Assembly (NCBI GenBank): GCA_963070105.1
Contig: OY718804.1
Span: 2,272,817 to 2,336,816, forward strand
Reading direction: 5' to 3'
DNA from: Litomosoides sigmodontis
Taxonomy: Eukaryota > Nematoda > Chromadorea > Rhabditida > Onchocercidae
DNA: 64,000 bases
Shown: piece after piece, positions 1 through 36,426 of the stretch
Position numbering within the stretch: the first letter of the stretch is position 1
Layout of the letters: each line of letters opens with the position of its first letter
Notes under the pieces: model-generated
What the model saw: the letters and a program-made list of their open reading frames with translations, nothing else
The model's database searches: none
Told to the model about the DNA's origin: nothing
Program-made: the position numbers and the translations under genes

Positions 1-1581
1 AAAATTTTGCTCTTCTTTGAAAGGCTTAAGAAAGAAGATGAATGATAGCAACGATGATTGATTTTACTATTAAGAAATTAAATTTTCCAAATCATTCTAT
101 TAATTATTATTTAAATTAAAGAATAAATTTTAGGAGAATTAGCTCCGTTTTTTTTTGTTTTTTTTGAATTAATTCCTTTCCTTTTTTGCATTTATCAATT
201 TATCGTTATCATTAACATTACTGCTGTTATCATTAGATTAATATAGTGATTGCTATTGTAGTAGCATTATCAGTGCAATTCTCCTCTTCATTATCACTCT
301 CTTATCACTGCTATTTCCTCCTATCAATTATCATAATGATAAATTACTGTAAGCATTCCCTTCTATCACTGATTACAACGCGCTTACAACAATTAATTAC
401 CACTGTACTGATTATCAGAACAGTAATGGGAATGTGATCCGAAGGGCGTGCCTATGACTTCAAAGGATGAATTTGGAAAGCCACGCCTGCGATTGTCGTA
501 AAGCAATTGCATCGGTGCGTGTCTGTCTTTCCGTTCCAGTTCATCCGTCCCACGTCCGACCCTCGTCCGTCCGTCCATCCACCTATCCATTCATTCATTC
601 TCACTCATTCATTCATTCATTCATCCGTCCATCCAACCGTCCATTACAATCCGTACGATTGATGGCTTCACGTTTCTTTTCCGTTTACGCTGACTTTGCT
701 GATTTTCAAAAAATTCACGTTTACTTTACCAATTATCAACAACTTTTTTCACCTCATTATTAATTACTGTTGTAATTTTACTACTGGCATAGTTGTACAA
801 CTACTTTTATAGAATAAAGATAGTTCAATTATTCAATAATTTAATTTCCTTAAATTTTAGATTAGAGAATAGTAGGCAATCAAAATTTTTTTCGAAATAC
901 TAATTGTTCTTAAATTTTGAAAAGAAAGTTGAAAAGTCAAAAGGAAAAAAAGACAAGTAATTAAGTCAATTAATAAATGCATTATTTCCATCAATTTACC
1001 ATTGCTATGCCTAAAGTAGATGTGAATTGCTAAATTAGGATAATGAAATTTAATTAAATTTAAAATCATTAATAGCGGAAATGCTAGCGAGTGGGCGGAT
1101 GAAAATGATTTCCGCTCACTGTTAATTCAAATAAACGCATATTTCATTAATTTAAATGTGCTTTGTTTATCAGTCGGTTAGCAGAGACTGATAAAAAATT
1201 TCTAAAATAGTTGCGTAAAAAGGAGAACGAAATGAAGGTAAAAAAAAAGGAAAAAAATTTTTTTAAAAAAAAAAGGAGAAAAATTTTTTTCGTTTTTCTT
1301 TCATTTTCCACCAATCTCTTCTCCAAATATCATATTTTTTTTTCAAAAAAAAAAAACGCAATAATTTCAGATTTTCAAATATTTTTATTCCACTTTTTGA
1401 TTTGGCAAGAAACGAGGGGAAAAAAAAAACAGGGAGAATGATGAAGAGAGCTGTGCAAGGAAAACGCTTGTAGTTGTGTTCGGAGGAGGAAGAACGGAGG
1501 AAAAAAAAAATTCACTTTTTTTTTTCGAATTTTTTTTTTTTTTTGCTTCTCGAATGCTTTCAATGACGACGGCTTCTCGTC
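1..1581. other. AT-rich flank upstream of the ephrin gene
   Basis: I see no supportable gene here. The stretch holds a TCCG/TCCA/TTCA-type short repeat near 540-640 and many A and T homopolymer runs, most dense at 1210-1540. It should contain the promoter or 5' leader of the ephrin gene, but I recognise no specific site. Open frames here consist mostly of low-complexity residues. Confidence 0.5.
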
Positions 1582-20614
<19,033 letters not shown>

Positions 20615-21423
20615 TTGAATTGAATGGAAGTGCTACGAAAACTGTGCAGTTTTTTCCTGTAATTTTTTTGATGATCGTTGATGATATGCATATGTGGGCA
20701 TGGATGCTGCAATTTTATCTGATAAGGATAAAGCACATCATTTTTGTTATATCAGGAATATTAATATATTCAATGAAACTATTTTAATATTGTAAAATTA
20801 TTACGAATAAATATGCTTAAAGTTTTAATTTAATTCAGCCATTGATGTGTTATAAGACATTTTTCTTCGCGCACTTACACCAATTGCTATTTGTAGAACA
20901 AAATTTCCGCTCAATTCCTTCCTTCTTAACTAATGAAAATTCGCTATCAGTTTACTAGATGATTGGAATATGCTATCGGAAAGTTAAATTTGGTGCGAAA
21001 ATTCAGCTTTATTCTGTGTTTTTATCGTCAAGCATGAATAATCGAGTTCTTTATTTTTAATTCTAAAGTTAAGAATAGCAAATAGTGATTAAACAAAGGC
21101 AGAAGCACATTCCTATAATAATGATTAATTCTCAGAATATATACATATTAATGCTTTATTTCGGAGAAATTAGATTAAACAACGTTAAATTTGAGAAATT
21201 GTAAACGGTTTGTTATTTAAGATTCTGGATTCCGAAGTTTGTTTAAATTTAGATGGAAGGAGAAAAGGACAAAAAAGAAGGAAGAGAAGGGAAGCAATCT
21301 ACTGAAAGTGACGCCGTTGTCAAAAAGTCGTCAAGAAAGGCATATTAAATTTAACATTTCAAGCATAAGACATACAATAAATGTGAATATGGAATTGCTT
21401 TTTAGATAATATTGCTCATGTAA
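20615..21423. other. Convergent 3' intergenic region, ephrin / STK16
   Basis: Both flanking genes end into this region, so it should hold their two 3' UTRs. I see no gene. From here rightwards, long microsatellites become rare until about 42.7 kb. Confidence 0.5.
20806..20811 (+). terminator. Polyadenylation signal AATAAA, ephrin gene
   Basis: A canonical AATAAA lies 192 bp after the ephrin stop codon. Confidence 0.5.
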
Positions 21424-23394
21424 CTAGGACTCCTGCAACAACTCACAAATAGAAGTAATGCTCGGTCTGTCTTTTGGATCGACAGCTATCATAGCACGAA
21501 TTGCATCCAAAATTTTTTGACTATATCTGAAAAAAAACCGCACTTTGAAAAAATTTCAATTCAGGAACCTTCTGCCGCAATCAAAAAACTTGAAATTTTA
21601 GGACGAAGTTTAATTTTCTATTCTAATCAATGGGAAAATGAACTTACGGATGACTTTCAATATAAGTTAGTTTTCCTGATTGAACGGCAAGTGCAATACT
21701 GTCCCCGCGTTCATATATATCATCGAATGGTGAGCGAAAGAAGCATAAGGCAAATAAAAGACAACCAAGTGACTAAAATTAAGTGTTTTTTTATCTTTAT
21801 TTTCGGTCTACTGACAATACTTTAAAACTACACATAAATACTTAGTTTAATTATTATGAACTGCTAAAAATACGCAAACCCAGATATCTACAGACTGGTC
21901 GATTATCGAACCAACTTCACAAACGAAAAGTTCTGGAGCACGATACGGCATTGAACATAATTCGCCAGCTTCATCCTAAAACAATTATTAAAATTCTGCG
22001 AAAAAAATTAAATTAGAGAATCGTATGTTTCCCTACTAAGTAGGTAAATAAAGCTTGCTATTCCTTTCTGGATATCAAAATGTGAACATTTCTAAATTGG
22101 GTAAGACAAAATAATCCTGATGTTAATAAGTGCTAGCAGAAACGCATAAGAAAAACAAACCAACTGCATTCTTGAATCTTTTCCATCATTAATTATTATT
22201 GGACAAGTGAAACAACTACCAAAATCCATCAGTATCGCATTATCATCGTCCGTCAGCAATACATTGGATGGTTTTATGTCTCTGAAAAATGCTATTTAGA
22301 AAAGAGACAGAAATTTGCACAAATCTCAAAGAATTTCACATGACAAACATGAAAGCGCAATCAGAATTTTTCTTAAGAAGTTAAAAATAAAACGAAAACA
22401 TGCGCAGGAATAAACTATCCAACTTACTCTCTCTCTCTCTCTCTGCCTGGGTTGCTAAAAAAAATAAAAAAAATTAACCTATGAGCGATGGAAGGAGAAG
22501 ATGAATGCATTAACTTAACAGCAGATACAATTTGTAAAAAAAGACGTATCACCCGCTCTTCCCTAATATAATCGCAGCATGAACGGCGACTTGTAAGTTC
22601 GTGTTGAAGACTACCTTGCTAAAATGACATTTAAATATAACTCTAAAAAGTAACTTAAAAATCCAGTGAATAAATAAACGTAACGTAAAAGAATAAAGCA
22701 AGAAAATTAACGAAAATAAGGAAGATTTTTATTTACATCTCTCAAGTGTACATAACTTCTATCCTATGCGATACTTTTTTCAAACCGTAAGTACCTGACG
22801 GAATCCCAAAATATAGTAGTCTAATGGAATTTATATGTGACGATAAGCATCAGTGCAAAAACATGAATTAGCCAACCTTCGACAGCTAAAAATTGCGCAC
22901 CTTGTAAAAAGTAAAGACGAGTGAAAAACGAAGACCATGCGGAATTTCGTCTTTCGTAAAACACTTCAGTGACAGAATGTTTGGGTGCATTCCGAACCGC
23001 TGCTGTACATCTATTTCATTTCGAACACGTTCCACGTCTGTTTTCGAATGACAGTCAATTCGTTTTAAAGCCCATTTATGACCGGTTTTGCAATCCTCTA
23101 TTAGAAATAATTGACTGAATCCTCTGGAAAGAATGCTTTGAATGATATTTTTTCCAATCCCTATAAGCTCTCGCCGACTTTTCATCTAGTTAAACTGAAC
23201 AAATCTCCAATTTCAATTTCTCTGTAAGAGATTTATACCATTAAACTAATGCCAAACGAAGTAAACATTGGAGCGGATTTCTGCCTTAAACTAAAAATAT
23301 TCGAATCGAAAATTTACCCTTTAGCTAGAAGTTTTAGTATCCGATATTGTTGTACTCCAATTTCAAGATCTGGTTTTGCAAATATACAACCCAT
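21424..23394 (-). CDS. STK16: STK16/MPSK1-like serine/threonine kinase (NAK family)
   Basis: Exons on the minus strand: 23394-23318, 23123-22901, 22618-22479, 22281-22161, 21975-21880, 21772-21648, 21526-21424. They join into 294 residues, close to vertebrate STK16 (about 305). The start MGCIFAKP directly follows an AG acceptor and gives an N-myristoylation/palmitoylation signal like that of STK16, implying membrane or Golgi attachment. Visible kinase landmarks: AKGGFSQLFLIE (glycine loop), ALKR (ATP lysine), AHRDIKPSN (catalytic loop), MDFGS (DFG), MPYRAPEL (APE), SVDIWSLGC, and a final DPKDRPSI. All catalytic residues look intact. A downstream ATG at 23185 that opens a longer-looking frame reads into intron sequence and misses the myristoylation exon. 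It is the last gene of an operon-like block and is probably trans-spliced. Confidence 0.88.
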
Positions 23395-23688
23395 TCTGCG
23401 TAATTCTAGAAATGCATACGCATACAGAGAGGAACACTAAATTTTCAAACGGAACATTCAAGAAGTTAACAAAATTCAAAACAAACCTTGTCAGCAGAAC
23501 TGCAAACTGGAACTCCATGGATGTTTACAATAGCAAAATCTAACGCTTACAACGATCAGCGTAAAAATCGTCGCAGAAGCATTGTTCTGATGTTTTTGAA
23601 AATCGCAGAATTAGTTATCTTCAAAAATCGATGAACGGTATGTAAGTTTAAGTAGTATTACGTAGTAAGGACTTCAAATCTCTATCAT

Positions 23689-24057
23689 TCAAAATCTTAA
23701 GCTTAGAAAAATTTTGGAAAAATCAATAGTGGTAAAAAAGACAAAATATGGCATGGTAAAGAACCATATTACAGTAACGCTGCACATCAAGCTCAAAGCA
23801 AAATTTACAACAAAATTTGCTAAAATTTTATTGTTCATTTTGCAAAATGAATTATTTGTAGCATTTGCAGTGAAATAATACAAAAAAAGAATAGCACCAG
23901 AAAAACAAAGCAGTAATTCCATCACCGGACAAATTAGCACCATAACAAGATAAAATTAACTTATGAAATAAAGCTTGAAAAACATTGAGCTAAAAATTTG
24001 AAGCATGCAATAATTATAAAGCCATCGAATGCCTCCATCTTCCACCGAAGAAAACAT
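23689..24057 (-). CDS. Small hypothetical membrane protein (operon gene B)
   Basis: Proposed exons: 24057-23961 and 23819-23689, joining into 75 residues. The ATG follows TTATTAGCAG directly, a good acceptor for trans-splicing. The protein starts MFSSVEDGGIRWLYNY, then has two hydrophobic stretches (residues about 16-31 and 33-61) and ends FSKIFLSLRF. I do not recognise the family. Its size and topology loosely recall small regulatory membrane subunits, but no diagnostic motif is visible. If the intron is kept, a single TAA interrupts an otherwise open frame, so the splice model or even the gene may be wrong. The start lies about 254 bp after the COLGALT-family stop and the stop about 294 bp before the kinase start. 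Confidence 0.33.
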
Positions 24058-24311
24058 CTGCTAATAAATATCCAAATAAACACAAAAGTTCACTTTCTTA
24101 AATTAAAATGACTGAATTTTCCAGGTAAGTGGATGATGGTGATTAGTTGATGCACTCTAGAAGAGAATAACAAAGCGGTTTCAAGACAAAAATTAACCTA
24201 TGAGACCAAATAACCATATTACGCTTTTGTGATTAGAGAAAATCGTTCTATTTGTAAGCAACATTGACCAGAAATCTAAGCACGAACATTTGATTCGTTT
24301 CTTGTGTTATT

Positions 24312-27200
24312 TCACAATTCATCTCTTTCTATTTTTTTTGGTTCCCAAGTTGCATTTGCTAAATCAACAATATCCGAATCTTCCGTATCGCTTAAGTAAC
24401 CATGCTGATATGTATACCTTTCTGGAAAAACAATAGCGGGATAAATCGTATAAGCAATTAAATTGCGATGTGGAAATTCATCTGTCCACATAGTGTTTGG
24501 ATGTTTATTGAACATAATTGGGATGTATTCATCCACCGGCAGAAGTTTTTTCAAAGGATTGGCACCAAGCAGTTTCTGAGCTCCACTCAGTGATAACATA
24601 TAACCAAGAGTCCAATACGAATAATCTACAGTACTGAGATGTCGATGACCTACAAAGATGTATAATTATAATTCAAGGTAGCGTACAACAGAATACGTTT
24701 CATGAAGAACAATGCATAAACACCTAATATACAGTCATAGATGGTTAAGATCATGAAATGCAGAAATTACTCAATGTCGTATAAATTGCAGAATGACTAC
24801 TTACAGGTGATTAGTTCCATACTGTAGAATGCTTCAAGAATGCTTTTAAAAATAAAAGTTAAAAGTGGAAGTGGACGTCTGATAACTTACCGGTCACCCA
24901 ATTTTCATTCGCACCTTCAAGCTGCTTTCTGCCCAAATACACCAGATCCCACTCAATTCCAGAACTATCAATATCTTCAATGAGTTCTTTTAGAAGATCT
25001 GTTGAATTGACTACAAATCGTAAATCGTCTTCGAATATAATTACACGATTTAATTTTTTCTCCTCTACTTCCTGCCATATGCGATAATGGCTTAAGAAAC
25101 AACCGACCTTAAACAAAAAATTCCAATTTCCACCTTAAAAATGAGTACTATTAAGTGACAGTTATTTTAGAGAAATAGTTGAAGCACATAAAATCGATGC
25201 AACGAAAACTAAAATATCCGTTCTTTCATTTTTTACATTAATCTTAAAGTTTTATCTTCGGGAACTTCACTTACTTCTCCCATTTTCATCGGTCTTTTGT
25301 AATACGGATCTTCATATCCTGGCAAAAATTTAACCTCGCTATACAAAGGTTCTGAATCCAAGTGATAACCATCAGTTGCTTTCCACCAGGTATATTCAAA
25401 TCCCATAAGTTTCAATAATTCCATCATTTTAACTTTTCTTAAACCGTTTTAACAACTTTGAAAAGTAAAAAAATACTTTTCACAAATTATTTTAGCAAAT
25501 ACAATTAAAAACTATTAAAACGGATGTTCATCATAAAATCACACAGAAATAGAAGGCAGCAAAGTGCATAGTGCTTTCGGAAAAAAAAACAGTTGCCGCC
25601 AAATTAGCCGTTATTTGACCTGTAATTCCTCATACAAACAAAAATACCTGTCATTTCTTCGTTCAAGATTGATGACATAAATTTTATCAACACCAAAAAG
25701 CGACGGTTTAGGATAAGTAACTTTTAGAAACGATGAGTGTACAATTGGCATCAAACCACTATTAGCAATCCAATCGGCTAGCAGGTAACGAAGCTGTAAT
25801 AGATGGAATTTCATTTACATCATTAAGATTGAAACAGGTCTGCAAATGAACCACCAACCGCTTTCCGTTGAAAATCTAATGAACGTAATGAATGGTTGAA
25901 AAAATATCCATAAAAATTCTCATTGTCCAAATAAAATGGTATGTTCATCCGAGATGCTGAACTTTCTAGTACAACATTTGGCTCATTAGAATCGTCTTTA
26001 GAATATCCATATAAATTTTCAGAAGAAAATGTGAGGAATGAAGAATCGCTGTGTGCTAAATCTATTAGCAACGGTTCTGGAACTATCTTAACCTGTAATA
26101 CACATATTAAAAAAGTTTCACAAAATCAAATTAACTAATCGTATTCTGATATTCATCTTCTGTATATCTAGAAGTTTTCAAATGCATTGCAATAGTCAAA
26201 AGTCCATATCTCTAACAAATACTAACTTTCTATTCCAATCAATTTTGTAAAAATTGGAATTTTATGCCAAAAACGAATGTGTAAACTTACTTCTACGATA
26301 GATATTTCTTTTCGATTGTTGTAATCCTCAGATATGAATGCTGTGGGAGGATCACCAAATGGAGCAAAAAGAAGAGGAGCAATAGCTAATTTCTTCTTTG
26401 ACATCAATGTTTGAAGAATCCTGTGATCAGTCAATAAATGATCACCCTGAAGTTCTTTTTTTTTTAAGAAATAAATAGTTTAAGAATTGCAAAAACACAA
26501 AGTTTTTCTTTCTACATCTTTAACACTATCAAAATCCTTGAGAATTCTACCATGATTTCAATATGTATCAAATTGAAAATTTGATTTTCATTTTAAATTC
26601 TGATATAATATTGCAGGTACCTTTAGATAGAACACATACTTTGCTTTACTATTTCTTGCCTTCATCAGCGCTTCTTCTTGCCAGTTTTCTGCATCATCCG
26701 TGAGGGAAATGGAACGATAATACTTCCCTGCATCGTTTACCCATCTGTAAATTGCTTACAAAAGAAACAGTTACGATCACGAGCTATTAAAACATTGATG
26801 CTATCAATTCTTCAATTGTATATTATGATCATGAAATTTGTTGTATCGTCGCCTAAAAACCATTGCAGCACACGTTTGTAGGTAGGCAATATATACTGAA
26901 AAAGCATTTTCGCTCAATCACTTTGTCAGATATTTCTAAAACTAACTGTTTGGTTTTTGATAGAGTTGCATCGATATGTGTTGCCATGTAAATATCCATT
27001 AGAATCTGATCTTTTGGATAGTCAAGATTCTCTAATAAACCAAAAAAATACGGCAATGCATGAGCATGATTCTGTAAGCGAATAGCAATCGATAGCACGG
27101 GATAAAGCTGACGATAATTCGCCTCACCGAATGCATTCTGCGCTGACGAATACGTGAAAATGATAGTGAACACTGTTAATATTGCAGCAGCACAATACAT
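24312..27200 (-). CDS. COLGALT1: GLT25/COLGALT-family glycosyltransferase, ER-retained (RDEL), degenerate N-terminal DxD
   Basis: Exons on the minus strand: 27200-26947, 26744-26621, 26446-26291, 26092-25859, 25793-25648, 25437-25275, 25107-24891, 24649-24312. They join into 543 residues. The family transfers galactose to hydroxylysine of collagen in the ER. Evidence: a signal peptide; N-terminal domain opening with NHAHALPYFFGLLENLDYPK; the GT25 domain with DKIYVINLERRNDR, LPGYEDPYYKRPMKMGE, VGCFLSHYRIWQEV and VIIFEDDLRF (acidic catalytic motif kept); then YSYWTLGYMLSLSGAQKLL, LPVDEYIPIMF and the terminal ERDEL retention signal. The start codon abuts CATTTTAG, a trans-splice acceptor. Oddities: where vertebrate COLGALT has VDADNLI, this protein has LKGDHLL, so the first Asp of the N-terminal DxD is Lys; the following segment is about ten residues shorter and poorly conserved. 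A pseudoenzyme half, as in the paralogue CERCAM, is possible. Confidence 0.88.
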
Positions 27201-27207
27201 CTAAAAT
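27201..27207 (-). promoter_or_regulatory. Trans-splice acceptor at the COLGALT-family start
   Basis: On the minus strand the sequence ATTTTAG touches the ATG. With no room for a 5' UTR, a spliced leader is the simplest explanation. Comparable AG-ATG junctions precede operon gene B (24058) and the kinase (23395). Confidence 0.6.
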
Positions 27208-27471
27208 GAGAACTGTAATGATCGAAAAGATATTTCTACTCGTTTGCGACTAATTGTAGTAAAAATAAACAGAGAAAAAATTTTTCAAATATTGCATAAA
27301 TACAGTGTTGCAGAGAGAGATGAGGTTAGTAATTCTATTAAAAATTAACTGTGCTTAATTTGAAATTTTAACAAATTATTGCATCAGGACAAACTTTATT
27401 TTCTGAAAGCCTCAGACTTCCTGATATGTCGAATAAAACTATGAACACGCACACAATTAAACTTTATACAA

Positions 27472-28208
27472 TTAAACTTTATTGGAAGCGATCCTCCTGA
27501 AATCATGCTTTGGAATCAAGAATAATTTAGGTGTGGATGCAACACCATCTAAACTTCTCAAACTTTTTTTGATGATATAATAAAAATCTCCACGGAACAA
27601 TCGGTGTCTCCACATCTTTTTCAAATAAAAATGAAAACGTAACGCTCGATAACGCAACTTAATTACATATCCAATGCATGTGTTGAGTGTGATTTGTCGC
27701 AAATTTATAAAAGACTGGCAAAATAACACATTATGATCAAAATCTGCTAGTAAAGCAAAATACGACATTTGAAAACATAATTTTTTATTTCTACAAATCC
27801 ATAATAATCTCACAAAAAAAGTACTTAATACCGGTAGCAGAGAGCTTAAATCCTTTCCTCAAAAGCCTGCACACACCTGATGTTTCGACTTCTTGATCAT
27901 GAAAGAAAGACAAATGCAAAATGGAACCGAAATTCCAGCGTTACAGAAACTAAAATGTCGCCTATCCTACCTCTATATTTCATAATGTTATCTTTTATTT
28001 CTTCAGACAATACAACGAGCACTCCAATTGTCCATGGAAAGATACCCTGATTAGAGCATTTTCACAGAATCGAAAACTTTCCTGTTTAAAAGACGACAAA
28101 AATTCATAGCTCTGCCAGGAAGTGAACAGGGCCTATATGCCAGGCAACAAAAGGTAATGAAAAACAAAGCATCACACCGAAAAAAATTACAGAAACGTAG
28201 TTATGCAT
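27472..28208 (-). CDS. Small hypothetical membrane-type protein (operon gene A)
   Basis: Proposed exons: 28208-28128, 28046-27971, 27876-27832, 27743-27472; all three introns have GT..AG ends and matching phase, giving 157 residues. It starts 81 bp after the cul-1 stop. A TATTTCTAG acceptor precedes the ATG by about 10 bp. The N-terminus (MHNYVSVIFFGVMLCFSLPF) is a signal anchor or transmembrane segment, followed by a second hydrophobic stretch (GIFPWTIGVLVVL) and then LSEEIKDNIMKYRG. The C-terminal half is basic and aromatic (RALRFHFYLKKMWRHRLFRG), ending RRIASNKV. A shorter version ending in exon 3 at 27791 (80 residues, with AATAAA directly after the stop) is also possible. I do not recognise the family. 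Confidence 0.4.
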
Positions 28209-28289
28209 AGCAGCATTACTAGAAATACAAAACACTGCATTTTATATTAGATATAAAATATCTTTAATTTATATATTAGAAAAAGCAGC

Positions 28290-33715
<5,426 letters not shown>

Positions 33716-33740
33716 TAAATAGATAGTTTCTCCAGTTGGC

Positions 33741-33748
33741 CTGAAAAC
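33741..33748 (-). promoter_or_regulatory. Trans-splice or 5' UTR acceptor of cul-1
   Basis: Minus-strand GTTTTCAG 25 bp upstream of the cul-1 ATG, at the head of the operon-like block. Confidence 0.5.
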
Positions 33749-36116
33749 AAGTTCTAATTCAGTTAGACTAAAACTTGGATTTATATAAATGTCAACAAAA
33801 ATTGCCATTGCCAGCGGAAAGAAGATTTCTACAATTACACTTCAATTATTACACACTCCCTCACCAAGTATCCTGATCCCAGTAACTGTTCAAATAAAGA
33901 AATAAACCGCATACCGTTAGTGCACAAATGACAAACGACAAGAAAATACTAATGAAGAAATAATATCGATAACTTTGGCATTTATTTGATATTCACGTAT
34001 TCATGTAAATAATAGTAGGTGAATATTCAAAAATGTAAATTTTCAATTTTTAAAAGCTAAATCTTTGAAAAAGTGGTAATAGTCGCTGATTACAATAAAA
34101 TTCCAAAATTACAAATTTCACTCTTTTCATGCTACAACTCTTACTTTTATTTGTCCTTCTGTCTGCAATACGGTGACGATGATTGATCTTGCACAAATAA
34201 ATGTATTTGTATTCACACTGAAAGTGATTAAATTGTATTTGTAGAGATAACTGGTAAATTAGTGCATAGCAAAGTCGAAATTATCAAAATAATTAAATTC
34301 AATCATCGATATAATATGGATGGTCAAGAGATTTAAGCTAACAATTTCATCCTAAGGTCGAATAACGTTTCCACCAACTCTAATGAAACCTGATAGCTGA
34401 CGAAGTTGAAAAAATGTCAAATTTCCACTTTAACAACAATAATTAATATTTGTGAGGAGGAAAAACTGTCGGTATAACTTCCAATGATCGTTTTGTGTTA
34501 AATAAGATAAATGGTACAAACGAACGAACACATGAAAGCCTTAAAATACTCAGGCTTACTTTGTCATAACTCAACAATTCACTGAAATATCGATGAATGA
34601 AACGGAACGTAACCTACTTTGTAAAGTAGTGCTGTAAAAATAGTACATGCTTGAAAGTACTAGAGACGATTGAATTCGTTGATTACTACCTGAGAAATCG
34701 AATAAATAACAAGCATGATTGTTGCAGCAGTGCGAAATTTGATCTGATAAATCTAATTTAAATGTTTAACTTCACAAGATATATTTCCTACGTCACAAGC
34801 TTTAATTTACACGTAATCTAATTATGTACAATTTCTGATAAATGACTGAAACGATCACGGAACCCACTGCTTCGCTGCACCACCCGTGCAAAATGAGACA
34901 TTTGCGTGAAGCAAATCTCAAAGTGAACCTACGCCCGGCAGGTATTCACTTATCAAGCAGCTAATCGTAAGCATTTTAGTGGTGTGTGTGTGTGTGTGTG
35001 TGTGCGTGGGTGTTTGTGTGTACATGGGTGTGTGTGTGTGTGTGTGTGTATCTATTGGTGATGTGAATCTCTCGTAGAGAGAGAAAAGTTAACTTGAGGT
35101 TTAAAATATGCGAAAGATGATTGGCTTTTCCAACGTACTACGGCGAATGGTAACGAGTTGGTGCACAGGTTATATTACTCATCATTCGTTAGCTGTTGGA
35201 TGGTATCGGTAGAATTGTGTTTTTTGGTGCAACACTACCAGTCTTCCCGCGGTTTCCCAGAAGCATTTCAACCTGCCCATCAATGCATCAGATGGTCTGT
35301 GATGAGCGAAGGGTGAAATAACGTGAAATCATGGAAACTATCCACTGATTTCGAGTATTGCTAGAGAATTGACGTAACTGCGCTTCCTTTTCATATTCTC
35401 ATCTCTTTTATTATAACGCTACACTCTTCTTCAACGCTATGCAACCTAATGAAAACCCGTGGTCTTTGGTCTAGTCGTGATATTATGCGACGCTATGATG
35501 TCAATCGATTGATTTGGTGTAAATGGTCGAACTGTCGTTTTTGTTAGTTATAGCTTCGTATATGATCATTCATTATGATTTAGAAGTTGGAAATGCATGT
35601 AAATTCAGTGACGTGCGTGTGTGTACACGTGGCGTATGTGTGTACACGGTTGCACTCACGTTACCAAGTTCCATACACAGGCTTGATATAGTTATATACA
35701 TATATGTATATGTGACGTAAAGCGTTAGTGTTTATCGGTTATCGATGTGACTGATCACGTGTACATTTAAGTGGATGCTAACACGAGCATCTATAAAGAT
35801 TTAATCGGATTTAAAGTTACCTTGATTGCATACTCGTTAATAGCAATCGATCAAAAAGGTTGTTATTTTGGCATGGCATATGTGCATGCAAAGTGTTCAG
35901 TTGTATGTTAGAATGGCACTGGTCGCTTAGTTACGAGTTCATTGACTGCTATTGACGTAACTTGTGCTACTGCATGTTGACAGTGTGTAAGTTATGGTAC
36001 ACGTATGATCTTAATATGTTTTTAACATCGAATCATTTGAAAGTATTGCTAACGCGCTTATTGTTAAAATTTCCAATTTCATATAAACATTTATCATATC
36101 ACTTTTGTCATTTCAG
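33749..36116. other. Divergent intergenic / promoter region
   Basis: No supportable gene. It lies between the leftward cul-1 block and rightward genes, so promoters for both are expected here. It includes a GT microsatellite at 34981-35047 and a less AT-rich stretch at about 34850-35340. Confidence 0.45.
34981..35047. repeat. (GT)n microsatellite with interruptions
   Basis: GT repeat broken by GCGTGGGTGTTT and ACATGG; the only sizeable dinucleotide array between 21 and 42 kb. Confidence 0.85.
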
Positions 36117-36426
36117 CAGTGGTAGTATTATTGTAATCATTCGAGATAACACCTTCAGTTGCTCATTTTTATGTGGGTTTGAGGTAATTTTTAAATTTTT
36201 TTCGTTAGCTTATTAACTTTTCAAAGCAGTTCAAGAAATCGTTCATATTTTTCTCAACTCTCTTCACAGGTGAGACATAACGAGAAACGTTTCTATCCTT
36301 CGTTTGCTGAAGTGCTTGCTCATTGTATGGCAGAACTAGGCGGTGAGTGCACGAATTCAAAATAGCAATGTTGTCGCGGTTGAAATTGTACTGAAAATTT
36401 TTGTTTTAGAGTGTTACCATACATAA
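36117..36426 (+). CDS. Possible short spliced ORF, 3' end of an unrecognised gene or a non-coding 5' exon set
   Basis: Three segments with GT..AG borders and matching phase (36117-36183, 36270-36342, 36410-36426) give an open frame that contains FCSFLCGFE-like and RHNEKRFYPSFAEVLAHCMA strings and ends ECYHT-stop. I found no convincing start codon upstream. It may be the tail of a small gene starting at 35.5-36 kb, or leader exons of the gene at 38.5 kb that are open by chance. Confidence 0.2.

Noticed and set aside
467..763. 98-residue plus-strand frame rich in HPS/SFIH
   Set aside because: Made of TCCG/TCCA/TTCA short repeats; no domain or splice context.
21517..21825. Plus-strand 102-residue frame
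   Set aside because: It is antisense to the last two kinase exons and their intron; no family resemblance.
22741..22800. Possible kinase exon starting GTYGLKK on the minus strand
   Set aside because: Every frame stops or breaks phase. The exon at 22618-22479 (QGSLQHEL..) joins FYK in phase and matches STK16 better.
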